From Gaertneriomyces semiglobifer (taxonomy: Eukaryota; Chytridiomycota; Chytridiomycetes; Spizellomycetales; Spizellomycetaceae): 64,000 nt of DNA. Below the pieces are notes generated by a model. It searched no databases and was not told where the DNA came from. It worked only from the letters and a program-made list of their open reading frames with translations. The stretch covers positions 310,001 to 374,000 of the forward strand of contig JAHLKF010000011.1 in assembly GCA_025558075.1 (NCBI GenBank). Direction: 5' to 3'. Positions 38,949 through 48,442 of this stretch are shown one piece after another (position 1 is the stretch's first letter; each line of letters starts with the position of its first letter). Made by a program: the position numbers and the translations under genes.

Positions 38949-39493
38949 ACCTGAAAACAACAGAGGAAGAGAGAGAGAGACGGGCATTTAAATAGTTCTG
39001 CAAAACAAGACCGCATTTGGGATATCTCTGCTGGTGGAGGTTTTTTCTTGGGTCCGCAGCCTGGAAAAACGTCAGGGGCGGATATACTTTGGGGTTTCTC
39101 ATCATTCATTTCATTCATTTGAGGCCATTGGACGTTGTGATGTGTTTCGGAGCACGGAACGTGCGCATCTCTTCACATATCACATTAGTTTTTCTGTGCC
39201 GCTTGCGGTCTCTGTTGCTCATAGACTTTTTATGACGAACAACATTGGGAAGAAACCTTTTCAACACCCGTTCTTTTGCTGTGTCTTGGTGTCAATGATG
39301 AAACGATGAAATTCCAACAGCGATACTGACTATTTCTACCGACATCAATCTTCATACATATATTCAAGAAAAAAAAAATCCAGAGTGCGTTTGCGGCTAG
39401 TCCCGAACACCACACTAATTAAACGAGGCATGCTACGCCTAGGCAGAGGGATCACAAGGTCTACATATAAGCTATCCAAAAACCTAACACATT
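38949..39493. other. Convergent intergenic region
   Basis: 3' regions of RAB6 and of the four-TM gene. Low-complexity T-rich stretches; no gene seen. Confidence 0.4.
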
Positions 39494-40207
39494 CTACCAC
39501 CACCTCTCGGAAGCCTTCTTCCAAGTCCACCACTCGGATGCGGCATGGACAAGCCACCCCAAAGTTAGCATCCACCCACAGGTGACCGCTGCTTTAATGG
39601 TTCCCAAATTCTTATGTTCCAGGTAATCATTATCATCAGCAGTGAACCCATCCGAAAAGATCTTTGAACAACTCTCCTTCTGTCGTGCTTCTTCAAACTC
39701 GTGGCAGGATTTTTTGATGCCAGCAGATGCGACGGCTACACCGACGAGGATGACAATGGTGTAGAGCGATGCGAGGACGGCAAAGGCGAGGATCAGACGC
39801 TTGGCGCGGTGTTTGTCCGTGAACGCAAACCAGGTCGAAATGATACCCAAACCGCTTGTGATGATGATTCCTAGGATTCCGATACTACGGGAACATGAAA
39901 CGAGGGTTAGCACTTTAACAAAAAAAATGAAACAAACAAACGGTCCTCCAAATCAAATGGGCCAAGCGCACACATTTGGTATTTCCGGAATATGAGATAC
40001 GTACCCAACTGCAATACCACAAGCCGGCGAGTCCGCATCCAATACCCATCCCGCGCCTCCATTATGGTAGTTCCCGACGAACAAGAGACACACACGATCC
40101 GACCCAAACTGTGCCTGATCTGCGATTCCGCCCGTGAAGATGGACACGAGTGTCAGCATGACGATGTAGAACACGAATGTTCCTATTGCTCTGATGTTGA
40201 GCCCCAT
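39494..40207 (-). CDS. Four-TM membrane protein, MARVEL-like
   Basis: Two exons (40005-40207 and 39494-39884) across a 120-base intron, phase consistent, about 197 residues. Four hydrophobic segments: about 8-24 (TFVFYIVMLTLVSIFTGG), 62-85 (GIGILGIIITSGLGIIS), 100-120 (LILAFAVLASLYTIVILVGVA) and 170-190 (AAVTCGWMLTLGWLVHA). The second loop, between TM3 and TM4, carries two Cys (KKSCHEFEEARQKESC). Topology and size fit the MARVEL/SUR7-like group of plasma-membrane proteins, but no diagnostic motif is present. It ends KKASERWW. Function unknown. Its 5' region holds a CAA-type triplet repeat. Confidence 0.7.
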
Positions 40208-40209
40208 TG

Positions 40210-40244
<35 letters not shown>

Positions 40245-40259
40245 CTGTTGTTGTTGATG
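40208..40259. repeat. CAA/GTT trinucleotide tract
   Basis: Imperfect (GTT)n with GAT and GCT interruptions on the plus strand, directly upstream of the ATG of the four-TM gene. In its mRNA this would read as an unstructured CAA-rich leader. Confidence 0.85.
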
Positions 40260-40723
40260 TGTGATTGGGGAGTGTCTGGCTCTTTCGATCAAAAGATAAG
40301 TCGTTGGCTCTGCGCGTATATACGGGGAACTCTATATCCCGTGTCAGTCAAAGGCGTAGAGTCGACGACAGGACGAGAGGAGCGATAGGAACGGACCCCG
40401 TCAACGGGTGAATGTTTCTTACACCACGACAAACCTTGCCAACAGACAAGGACGAAACGCCAAACACTTAAAAAAAAAGATGAGTGCAGAAAAGGGAAAA
40501 AGCGCAACCACAAAAATCGCAAGTGCCAAACTTTCGAACGTTGAAAGCGCTCCGCCGTCAGGGGTTAGGGTTGAGTCAAAGTGAGTATGTCACTTAAAAG
40601 TGACTTGTGAGTCGATGGGCAAAAACAAAAAACAAAAAGGTTTCCTTCACCAAAAAGATCTGAACGCATGTACAGATCTTCTCCCCCTGTATACACCGTA
40701 AACGGAACACTTAGAAGCCAACA
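40260..40723. promoter_or_regulatory. Divergent region, four-TM gene / FKBP
   Basis: Both promoters lie here. A telomere-like box (ggggttagggttgag) sits at about 40561, some 160 bases upstream of the FKBP ATG. No coding frame. Confidence 0.4.
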
Positions 40724-41968
40724 ATGTCGTTAGTCAAGACCGGCGTGTGGGGTCTCCTTCTGGAACCGGGAAAGACCTACTCCCAGACGGTCGATCAATC
40801 GTTTGGAGTGACAATGGCCGCATTGGGTGAAAAGCTTCCCAAGGACGCTTCCCGCACCTCGATCAAAGTGAACGCCGACGACAAGTCGTTTGTGCTTTGT
40901 TCCCTCACCCCTGGCAAGATCGAGCAGCAGCAATTGGACTTGGTCTGTCCTGTTGACGAGGACGTGACGTTTGAGAACGTTGGAAACTGTGTGGTTTACT
41001 TGACTGGCAATTACCTCGAGTTTTTCCCGGCTGGTGGCGAGTACGAGGATGAGAGTGATGATGAGAGTGATTTGGATGAGGATGCGTTGATGGAGATGAT
41101 GGCGCAGGACGGCGAGAGTGGAAGCGATGAAGAGGATTGGGAGGATGCTAGTGGAGACGAGGATGATTTGGAGGATGTGACGGAAGAGCTTGACCTCGTG
41201 ACCGGAAAGAGAAAGTTGCCCGCGATCCCGGCTGCCAAGAATACGAAAAAAGCCAAGATCGTAGAGTTGGATGCCATGGATGTGGAAGAACCCAAAGTCA
41301 ATGGCAAGAAGGACACCAAGAAGGATGCCAAGAAGGATGTGAAAAAGGACGAAAAGAAGAAGGAGGCTGTTGCTGCTACACCCAAACAGCAGCAGGCACC
41401 TAAGGAAAAGGAGACCAAGAAGGAAAAGGAGACCAAAAAGGCCGCCGACGCTGCCCTTTCTGCTAAAGCCGTTGCCAAACAGCAGCCCAAAACCGAGACC
41501 CCCAGCACTCCCACCACCCCACAAAAGACCGCCCCCGCCACTCCCTCTGCCACCAAGAAAACCCTCAAGAACGGTCTCGTGATCGAAGACGTGACGGTCG
41601 GCACTGGACCCAAAGCCAAGCGCGGCAAGCCCGTCGCAGTCCGGTACATTGGTCGCTTGTCCAACGGAAAGATCTTTGACCAGAACATCAAGGGATCACC
41701 ATTCACATTCCGCCTTGGAGCCGGTGAGGTCATCAAGGGATGGGATTTGGGTGTGGATGGTATGGCTGTTGGTGGAGCGAGAAAGTTGACTATTCCTGCT
41801 GCGTTGGCGTATGGCAGTCGGGTACGTGTTCCCCTCAAAACTATCTTTTTTTGGATGTCTTTTATGTGCTTACATTGTTTTGTTTGTTTTTTGCAGGGCG
41901 CTCCCCCAGACATTCCTCCTAATGCCACTTTGACCTTTGAGGTCAAGCTTCTCGAAGTGAGAAAGTAG
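40724..41968 (+). CDS. Nucleolar FKBP-type prolyl isomerase (Fpr3/Fpr4-like)
   Basis: Histone-chaperone prolyl isomerase. Exons 40724-41821 and 41897-41968. Residues 1-100 form a nucleoplasmin-like domain (WGLLLEPGKTYSQ, FVLCSLTPGKIEQQQLDL, VVYLTGNYLEF). Two acidic tracts follow (DESDDESDLDED, DEEDWEDASGDEDD), then Lys-rich repeats (KKDTKKDAKKDVKKDEKKKE) and a C-terminal FKBP domain of about 110 residues. In that domain VAVRYIGRLSNGKIFDQN, FRLGAGEVIKGWDLGVDGM, AYGSRGAPPDIPPNATLTFE carry the FK506-site Tyr, Asp, Phe, Trp and Tyr. The intron splits AYGSR|GAPP. The order NPL - acidic - basic - FKBP is that of yeast Fpr3/Fpr4. Confidence 0.95.
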   Translation: MSLVKTGVWGLLLEPGKTYSQTVDQSFGVTMAALGEKLPKDASRTSIKVNADDKSFVLCSLTPGKIEQQQLDLVCPVDEDVTFENVGNCVVYLTGNYLEFFPAGGEYEDESDDESDLDEDALMEMMAQDGESGSDEEDWEDASGDEDDLEDVTEELDLVTGKRKLPAIPAAKNTKKAKIVELDAMDVEEPKVNGKKDTKKDAKKDVKKDEKKKEAVAATPKQQQAPKEKETKKEKETKKAADAALSAKAVAKQQPKTETPSTPTTPQKTAPATPSATKKTLKNGLVIEDVTVGTGPKAKRGKPVAVRYIGRLSNGKIFDQNIKGSPFTFRLGAGEVIKGWDLGVDGMAVGGARKLTIPAALAYGSRVRVPLKTIFFWMSFMCLHCFVCFLQGAPPDIPPNATLTFEVKLLEVRK

Positions 41969-43351
41969 AAAAAACGTAAACCGCAGCCGGGTACGAGAGA
42001 CAAGGGAGGGGACGAGGAGGACAAGCTCTTTTGGAGGTTTACGAAAATGTCATTTTTGTTATGTTAGAACCCACACCCTCTCTCTCACCTTTTTGTTGAC
42101 TTTTAAAATATTATTTATCTTTGGCATTGTTTTACTATCAACAACCTTATATCTTTCTCCTACGCCCTTTTTTGGTTGGGTAACCCGCCCACTCTTAAAC
42201 GCTTTCTCACAAACTCATCCGTTCGGGGTATATAGGCGCCTATCTCAAGAATCTTACGAGTTCCGGTTTCACCATGCGGGAATGAATGGTCAAACCCCCA
42301 AAATCAACAAATTGACGGACATGTGTATGAATGAAAAAACTAGGAAAACGAACTTTGAGAGGGTCATGTAAATACGTAATATGTAATGTGTTTTCTTGTC
42401 TCTGATTATGAGTATGATACGTGTATGTTTTGTTGTTGTGATATGTTGGTGAAGTGTAGGGTTTTGTAAACGAACAAGGAAGGGGTGGAAGTGTATACGA
42501 ATGTACGAATGTAGGATGGAGAATGGATTGTGAGTGAGAAAGTTTGGTATTTAACTTTAGGTGTGTGTGGGAGAGGCGGGGGTTTATTTTCAGGGGGAGG
42601 GGAAGGGGTTACGCTCAAAAAACAACAAATGCAAGACCAGTAACCTAAACTCAACCCCCCACAAACACCATGCTCTGCCCCCTCTATATCTACATTTCGA
42701 CAACCGGACATTGAAACGTGAAACGAAATTGCGTGCATCGTACAAAGTAATACTTATTGACATATATATTTCCTCAACGTAGCGGGTGCGAAAAAGGAAA
42801 GACCTTCCACTAAAGCGCGGAAACGAGGGGGGTTTGGGAAAAAATAAGTACTAAAGGTGTAAGTCGTATTAACGGGTTGTTTGCTTATGTTGGGAGCGAA
42901 AGGCTGGAGTCGCAAAATCAAACGTCTAAAACTTTAACACTGTGTAACTCATGTTTTTAAACCAAGTTTCTCAATCCTGCAATCTTCCAACGTTCAAACG
43001 AAACGTAAAACGAACCCAAAGACCCAATATAAGGTAGGGTACGATAAATGTATTTTGCTATTACAGAAAACAAGGGTTGGGTGTTCCATCAAAAACAAAA
43101 AAACAAAACATTATAAAAAAACACCACAAAAAGGGGTTTCGTTTCCAAAAGAAACGGGTAGAAAAAAACGTGAGGGTCGAGAACCGGGGGTCGAACAAAC
43201 AAACGAAATCAATCATCAAACACACACACTCTCTTTCTCAGTACTCCTCTTTCACGAACAAAAAAAACAGGTTGGGGAGAGATCAATCTCGCAACACATG
43301 TGTAGTCTCGGGGGGAGTGGAAAAAAGGAAAACCAACCAAACCACACCACA
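41969..43351. other. 1.4 kb intergenic region, convergent 3' ends
   Basis: Between the ends of FKBP and WEE1. It is A/T-rich with homopurine and CA/CAA tracts (42600-43370). Open frames here are low complexity and not supported. Confidence 0.4.
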
Positions 43352-46244
43352 TCACACCACTCCCCCACCATTCACACCACCATTACCAAGTCCTTCCACA
43401 ACACTCTTGACAACAGGATGCTTCAAAACCTCCGCCACAGTCGGCCGCTTATCCGGGTTCTCATGCAACATCCATCGAAGACACTCGACCAACGCCATAC
43501 TCCGGCCCCCGAAATTAATCTCTGTCAAGTCGCCGTGGCGGAGTTTGTGCCAGTAGGGCCCGTTTTCGGGAAGAATCACGTTGGCCGTGATTTCGAGGGT
43601 GATGAGACCGAGACTGTTAAAATAATAAAAAAGTGTAAACAGAGGAGTTAGAAGACTGCATGAGAAAACTCAAAACGACAAGCGTTGCGAAACATAAAAT
43701 CCACGCTCACCTAAAGATATCTGCAGGTTTCCCAAACATGGCGTCCCTCAATATCTCAGGTGCAATATAAGTCCGATCCCCCTCCCGATCCTCTCCTCGC
43801 GACACCGGCGCCTTGGCGGCCAGTCCAAAATCCCCCACTTTTAACACCCCATCACCAGTAATAAAAATATTCCCCGGTTTCAAATCCAGATGTACAAACC
43901 CCAGTCCATGGACATGTTTCAATCCCAAGGCGATTTCAGCCAACATGTGCCAAATACGGGGTTCATCCAATGACGCATCGCGACACTCTTCTTCGAGATA
44001 CGACTGTAGACTCCCGCGTTCACAGAGCTCCATTTGGACGTACAAGTATCCGTACTGGATCCATGCGTTGATGAGAGACACACAGTGGCGATGGTGTCCG
44101 ATTTGCCACAGAATTTCAACTTCTTGGAGTTTGGCTAACCCATCTCTGAATCCTGTAAATGGGTGCCGCGTCTTTTTGACGGCGTAGAATTGCGCGTCGG
44201 ATTTGTTTTGGACTTTGTAGGCATCCGCAAACGAACCGCGGCCCAATCGGTTGACGACGCGGAATTGGGTATCAAAGTAATCGGCATGTTTCCCACCGAC
44301 GGAGGTGGGTGGGACAGGTGGTTGCTGGCCCTGCTGTAACTGGTGAATGGCGTCGAGGGTCAGAAAGATGGGGTATTCAGTGTTCAAAAGATGGATCGAG
44401 CCACCAGATCGAGAAAAAGGATGAGCGGGAGGCGTGGGCGGACGATGCGATGTTGGGGTATGCACGTCCTGAGGCGGTTTATTGTCGCAGTCCATCATGT
44501 CCGGCGGGGTGGACGCGACATTGATTTTAAAAAGAGCGGGTGGTCGTGAGGCGGCTGTTGTGAACTGAGCAAACGGGTTCGGGCCCAGAGGAGAAATGGT
44601 AGAGGGGGTGTCGACGTCGGTAGCGTCGCTTTTACGTGAACCAATGGAGGGACGCGATGCAGGCGACGATTGGCTCCGTGGTCGAACCGGACTGACATTG
44701 GCTTGGGCGTCCGCGAACCTCGATCGACCGTTTCGAACGGGTGTGAACGGGGCCTCTTGCGTGTCAAACATATTTCGGGTGCTGCCACCCTTTGCAAAAG
44801 AGGACGCACCGAAAGCATGAAAGGTCTTTATCGGTGACCCAAACGAGTCGTCTCGGTACAAGTGCGGCTTCTTAGAGTTTTTGACGGGCGACTCTTGTAG
44901 AGGGCTGCGATAGTGCTTGTTGAGGGAAGGAGGTGGGGCGCGCGTAGGTGTCGGAGGATGGGCAGAGCTGGGTGTATCCGGCTGAAAAATGGGCCTGTGA
45001 AGATGGTCGGCGGCAGGTGCGGTGTGTGAGACTCTGGGTGGACCTGTTTTCTTCAACGGGGTTTCGGGCATGATGTGATGAATGGGCCGCGGACGGTTCT
45101 TTTTGGAAAGGAGGCCGGTCGAATGAAAGGCGGATGGGTTGGGTTTTACAAGTTTAGCCTGAGGAGTAAAGAGATGCGCTGTAGCTGATGGTATGGTAGC
45201 AGTAGCCGCTGTTGCTTGTGCGGGAGTAGGAGGAGGAACAGCCGTGGGGTTACCAGCGTGCTGCGCCATAAGGGAGTGACTGAGATAAGGATCCGGTTCC
45301 GACTGGGAAGAGGAGGTGCGCGAGTGGAGGAACGGCATGGTGTGAAAGGGAGACGGTGCAGGAGGAGGGATATTGCCGGGAGGTGGGGACAGATGCCAAG
45401 ACGAGACGGAGGGAGCCATGGGATTTTCGTTTTCTTGTTGGTGGTAGTGGTGGTCAGAGCTGCCGCTGGTGCTGCTGTGAATATCCATGTCCATGGGATC
45501 CGAAAGCATGTCTTGATGAGAAGATGTGGCGAGGGTCATTGGCGGCGGCAAGTGTTGTTGTTGCGGGACAGACTGCGGAGATTGGGAGCCATGTGAATGT
45601 GAAGAGAGATTGGAGAGGGAGGATACGAGACGAACGGGCCGTGGCAACGAAGAAGGTTTGGTGGCACCGCCGCCGCGGGCAGCGAGGGATGCGGTAGATA
45701 GAAAAGGGTTGTCATCGAGGGACGCGGTGGTCATGGCGGATGTACGTTTTGATGATGCCTTTTTCGTCGCAGAGAAGCGGTGCCCTTTTGAATCCAATCC
45801 GGCCGCCGAGGGCGACCTGGCAGAGGAACGAAAATGATGTGTGGTTGGCAGTTGCTGATCTAGTGATACGGATGATAGTACTGGTGACGCCGGCGGTGAT
45901 GCTCCTGTTTCCGAGGATGATGAGGATGGGAGAGATTGTAGACGTAGGCGCTGCGAATGGATGTGATGCTGATGGTTGTGAACGTGGTTGTGAGGAGGAT
46001 CTGAGAGTCGTCCTGGTGTCGCGTTAGCAGACGGCAGCAGCAGCAAAGATGGTGATTCTGGCAACTGTTGGTGATAGTGTTGCACTTGTTGTTGTTGTTG
46101 CTGGTGGGCTTGCTGCTGCTGCTGCTGCTGCTGCTGCGACGGGAAATGAACGTTTCCGAGCGTCTTGGCGAATTGGACGGGGAAAACACGTTCCCCGCGA
46201 GAAAGATTGTTTGCTAGTTGCTTCTGTTCCTCGCCTTCTCGTTC
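43352..46244 (-). CDS. WEE1: Wee1-type mitotic inhibitor kinase (5' end unresolved)
   Basis: Kinase that phosphorylates CDK1 on Tyr15 to delay mitosis. Exons 43711-46244 (open frame) and 43352-43613. The kinase domain lies in the last third: glycine loop LGRGSFADAYKV, AVKKTRHPFTGFRD (family-specific), LWQIGHHRHCVSLINAWIQ and HLDLKPGNIFIT with the catalytic Asp. It continues with KVGDFGLAAKA and EGDRTYIAPEIL, the Wee1 activation-loop signature, and the tail LRWMLHENPDKRPTVAEVL. The N-terminal 600 residues are Ser/Pro/His-rich with many SP/TP sites, as usual for Wee1. The frame stays open upstream through a poly-Gln tract to 46244 but has no ATG; the first in-frame ATG is 45734. The true start probably lies in a missed upstream exon. 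Confidence 0.88.
46110..46137. repeat. CAG/CTG triplet tract (poly-Gln in WEE1 frame)
   Basis: Nine GCT/GCG triplets in a row on the plus strand, reading as CAG on the WEE1 strand, followed by further CAA codons. It lies in the open frame upstream of the first in-frame ATG. Confidence 0.85.
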
Positions 46245-46311
46245 TCACACACACTCACACACACACTCTCTCTGTCTCTCTGCCTGTATCTAGTAGTATG
46301 TGTTGGAATAC

Positions 46312-46345
<34 letters not shown>
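46312..46345. repeat. TAG trinucleotide microsatellite
   Basis: About eleven uninterrupted TAG/AGT units. Confidence 0.9.
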
Positions 46346-46393
46346 TACTGTGTGAAGAAGTAGATGCAAGTCTAAGGGCGGCGCAGGATGGCT

Positions 46394-46415
46394 TGTGTGT
46401 GTGTGTGTGTGTGTG
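46394..46415. repeat. GT dinucleotide microsatellite
   Basis: About eleven uninterrupted GT units; a CA/CT tract at about 46245-46281 is nearby. Confidence 0.9.
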
Positions 46416-46815
46416 CGTTGCGTGTCCCTTTTTTAAAATGAAATTCCCACTTTTTACTATTAGTTGCTTTACTTGTAACTGGGTTATGCAGATATGCAGA
46501 TGGGATCTAGACAGACAACAAGATGATGCTAGTAGGAATTGGCGTAGGTTATCCTTCTTCCTTGCTTCTACGTATTACTTACTCTGCAACTTCCAATTCA
46601 TACGATCCATACAATACTAATATACTAATACACTCGCTCGCTCACTGCACCACACAGCACATCTTTGCATTTAAATGAATTGCCCAGTATTAGGGTTGGA
46701 TGTAATTTATAATCACATGACAGATAACGTGCATGTCACGTGTCATCACATGCTCTCATTTGAGCAAGCATGTCGCATAATTCGCATTACATAAGCAACC
46801 CATCGGACATCCTCA

Positions 46816-46850
46816 GGGTTAGGGTGCATTTCTCGCACCTACCCTAACCC
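46816..46850. repeat. Inverted repeat of telomere-like boxes
   Basis: GGGTTAGGGT at 46816-46825 and its exact reverse complement ACCCTAACCC at 46841-46850, 15 bases apart. It lies about 200 bases upstream of the gene starting at 47046, with another tattagggttgg box near 46688. Confidence 0.8.
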
Positions 46851-47182
46851 CACGTCGAGGTTACTTGTACTTATTAGGCCCGGAACATTCTTGCCAGATC
46901 TCACCATCAGCATGAGATTACTGACTGCTGAACGATTCGTTAAATTGTAACTCGCCCTCTGGTATGTTACCTGCAGCATTGGCGTTACCTCAAGCGGTTA
47001 TCATCATCTGAATAATTTCACATACTGTTTGTTAGATATTTTACGATGGGACCGAAGCGCAAGCGTAGCACCGCCGCCAAACTACCCAAGATTGGAGATT
47101 GGAGGGACGAGCTGGTAAGGGGGGAGATGTTGGGTGCTGTTCGCGCTCGGGCTTTCTCAATAAGTGCAACACATTTGTTGTG

Positions 47183-47331
47183 AAAAAATCGCTCTTTGCG
47201 GACTGAGATGTGTGCCGTCTATCTCGCCTGCCCACGAGCTTTGCGCTTGTGGGAGGGGTACGCTCCTTTTCTGTTGAGCGAACCCTGACGAACAGAATGA
47301 CCTATTCTCATGCACTGCTTAGTGGCGACTT
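47183..47331. repeat. 149-base direct repeat, copy A
   Basis: Starts aaaaaatcgctctttgcgga and ends gcactgcttagtggcgactt. Lies in the first intron of the 47046 gene. About 94% identical to copy B by eye. Contains a hairpin with arms CCCACGAGC / GCTTGTGGG. Confidence 0.88.
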
Positions 47332-47395
47332 ATTTTGAGGGTTCAAGCCGGACCGTGATTACTAGAACGAAGCGTCAGCTGCTCCTGCAGCTGGC

Positions 47396-47545
47396 AAAAA
47401 AATCGCTCTTTGTGGACTGAGATGTGTGCCGTCTGTCTCGCCTGCCCGCGAGCTTTGTGCTTGTGGGAGGGGTGCGCTACTTTTCTGTTGAGCGAACCCT
47501 GACGAACAGAATGACCTATTCTCATGCACTGCTTAGTGACGACTT
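47396..47545. repeat. 150-base direct repeat, copy B
   Basis: Second copy, separated from A by 64 bases. The hairpin arm differs at one base (CCCGCGAGC), which still pairs as G-U. The spacer between the copies holds a B-box-like ggttcaagcc near 47340. Confidence 0.88.
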
Positions 47546-48442
47546 CGTATAGTGATTGCCTCGAGCACTCGTCTATGTACTATAATGTAATGTTATTGTA
47601 TACATGTTAATATATTATATGTCCTCATAGGCTGCCGCCGTAGATATCCAGTTAAAGGAAGGACATTATGATCCGGTTGCATTGGCACATACTTTCAATT
47701 GGGAGACTGCAAAGTACGCCGAGGAAGTGTTGAAAGCCGCATTGCAGGCTGTGCAAAAGCGCTATCTATCGAAGTCAACGAAGAAGCGTTCGTCCGCCCA
47801 TCGGGTTCGAATTCAGGCGGCATTGGATTTTAAGTTTGACGAGTCGACCGCTTGGATGGATCACTGGGCTACCGTATGTGTTGAAGTCTCCCATGACTTG
47901 CGTATAAGTGCTCAATTCGAACGACGGTTTGTTTGTGTTGGTTCTTTGCGTAGCGTTCTGTGGATGCAGCAGGAAACGCCTGGGTTGCTACCGGGGCCGT
48001 CGGAAGTGTCGTGGCAGTAAGGACGGCGTCTGCCAGGATACAGAATAATCTTGAGTGGACCAACAAGCGGCGGCGCGAAAGCGACCGCGACCTTAATGAG
48101 GAGCACACCAACTGTCCCGAAGATGCCGAGAGCCCCCGTACTTAAACGGACAATGCTGGTGCCGGTGAAGATGCCTTGGTTGACGATGAAATGCGGAGCC
48201 CACCCGCCGGATTCAGCAAGGTAAGGTTAGGTGTTAAGGCCACCGAGTGTTGCAGTGGGCGAAAGCTGATGGGGCATGCTTTGTAGTATTTGTTTGGAGG
48301 GTGCGACGTTGGGGAGAAGCTACAGGCCCTTGCCAATCATTTAAACATCATCAACTTGGAATCTCATTTGGATGTGTATCTGTATGTTGTCGTTTTCTTG
48401 ATGCCGATGTCCTTGATGCCTTCTAATTGCCGATGCCACAGG

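Larger units (their letters stand above)
47046..48440 (+). pseudogene. Unknown spliced gene, interrupted and cut off by copia element 1
   Basis: Exons 47046-47114, 47631-47873 and 47954-48145 join in phase and give 168 residues: a basic N-terminus (MGPKRKRSTAAKLPKIGDW), a helical region (WETAKYAEEVLKAALQAVQKR) and an Ala/Val/Gly segment (VATGAVGSVVAV), then TAA. The same frame continues beyond the TAA through 24 sensible codons up to a good splice donor (AGCAAG|gtaagg at about 48222). It resumes after an acceptor near 48287 (YLFGGCDVGEKLQALANHL). It then meets the truncated retroelement at about 48443. So the gene was longer and has been broken by a stop and by the insertion, or the first stop is its normal end. 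No family recognised. The 516-base first intron carries the two 149-base repeats. Confidence 0.55.

Noticed and set aside
41011..42024. Minus-strand frame of 337 codons opposite the FKBP gene
   Set aside because: It is a Ser/Phe-rich shadow of the Lys/Glu-rich FKBP coding sequence.
47183..47545. A snRNA or snoRNA pair in the intronic repeats
   Set aside because: I looked for U1, U2, U4, U5, U6 and U3 sequence boxes and C/D boxes and found none; reported only as repeats with a hairpin.
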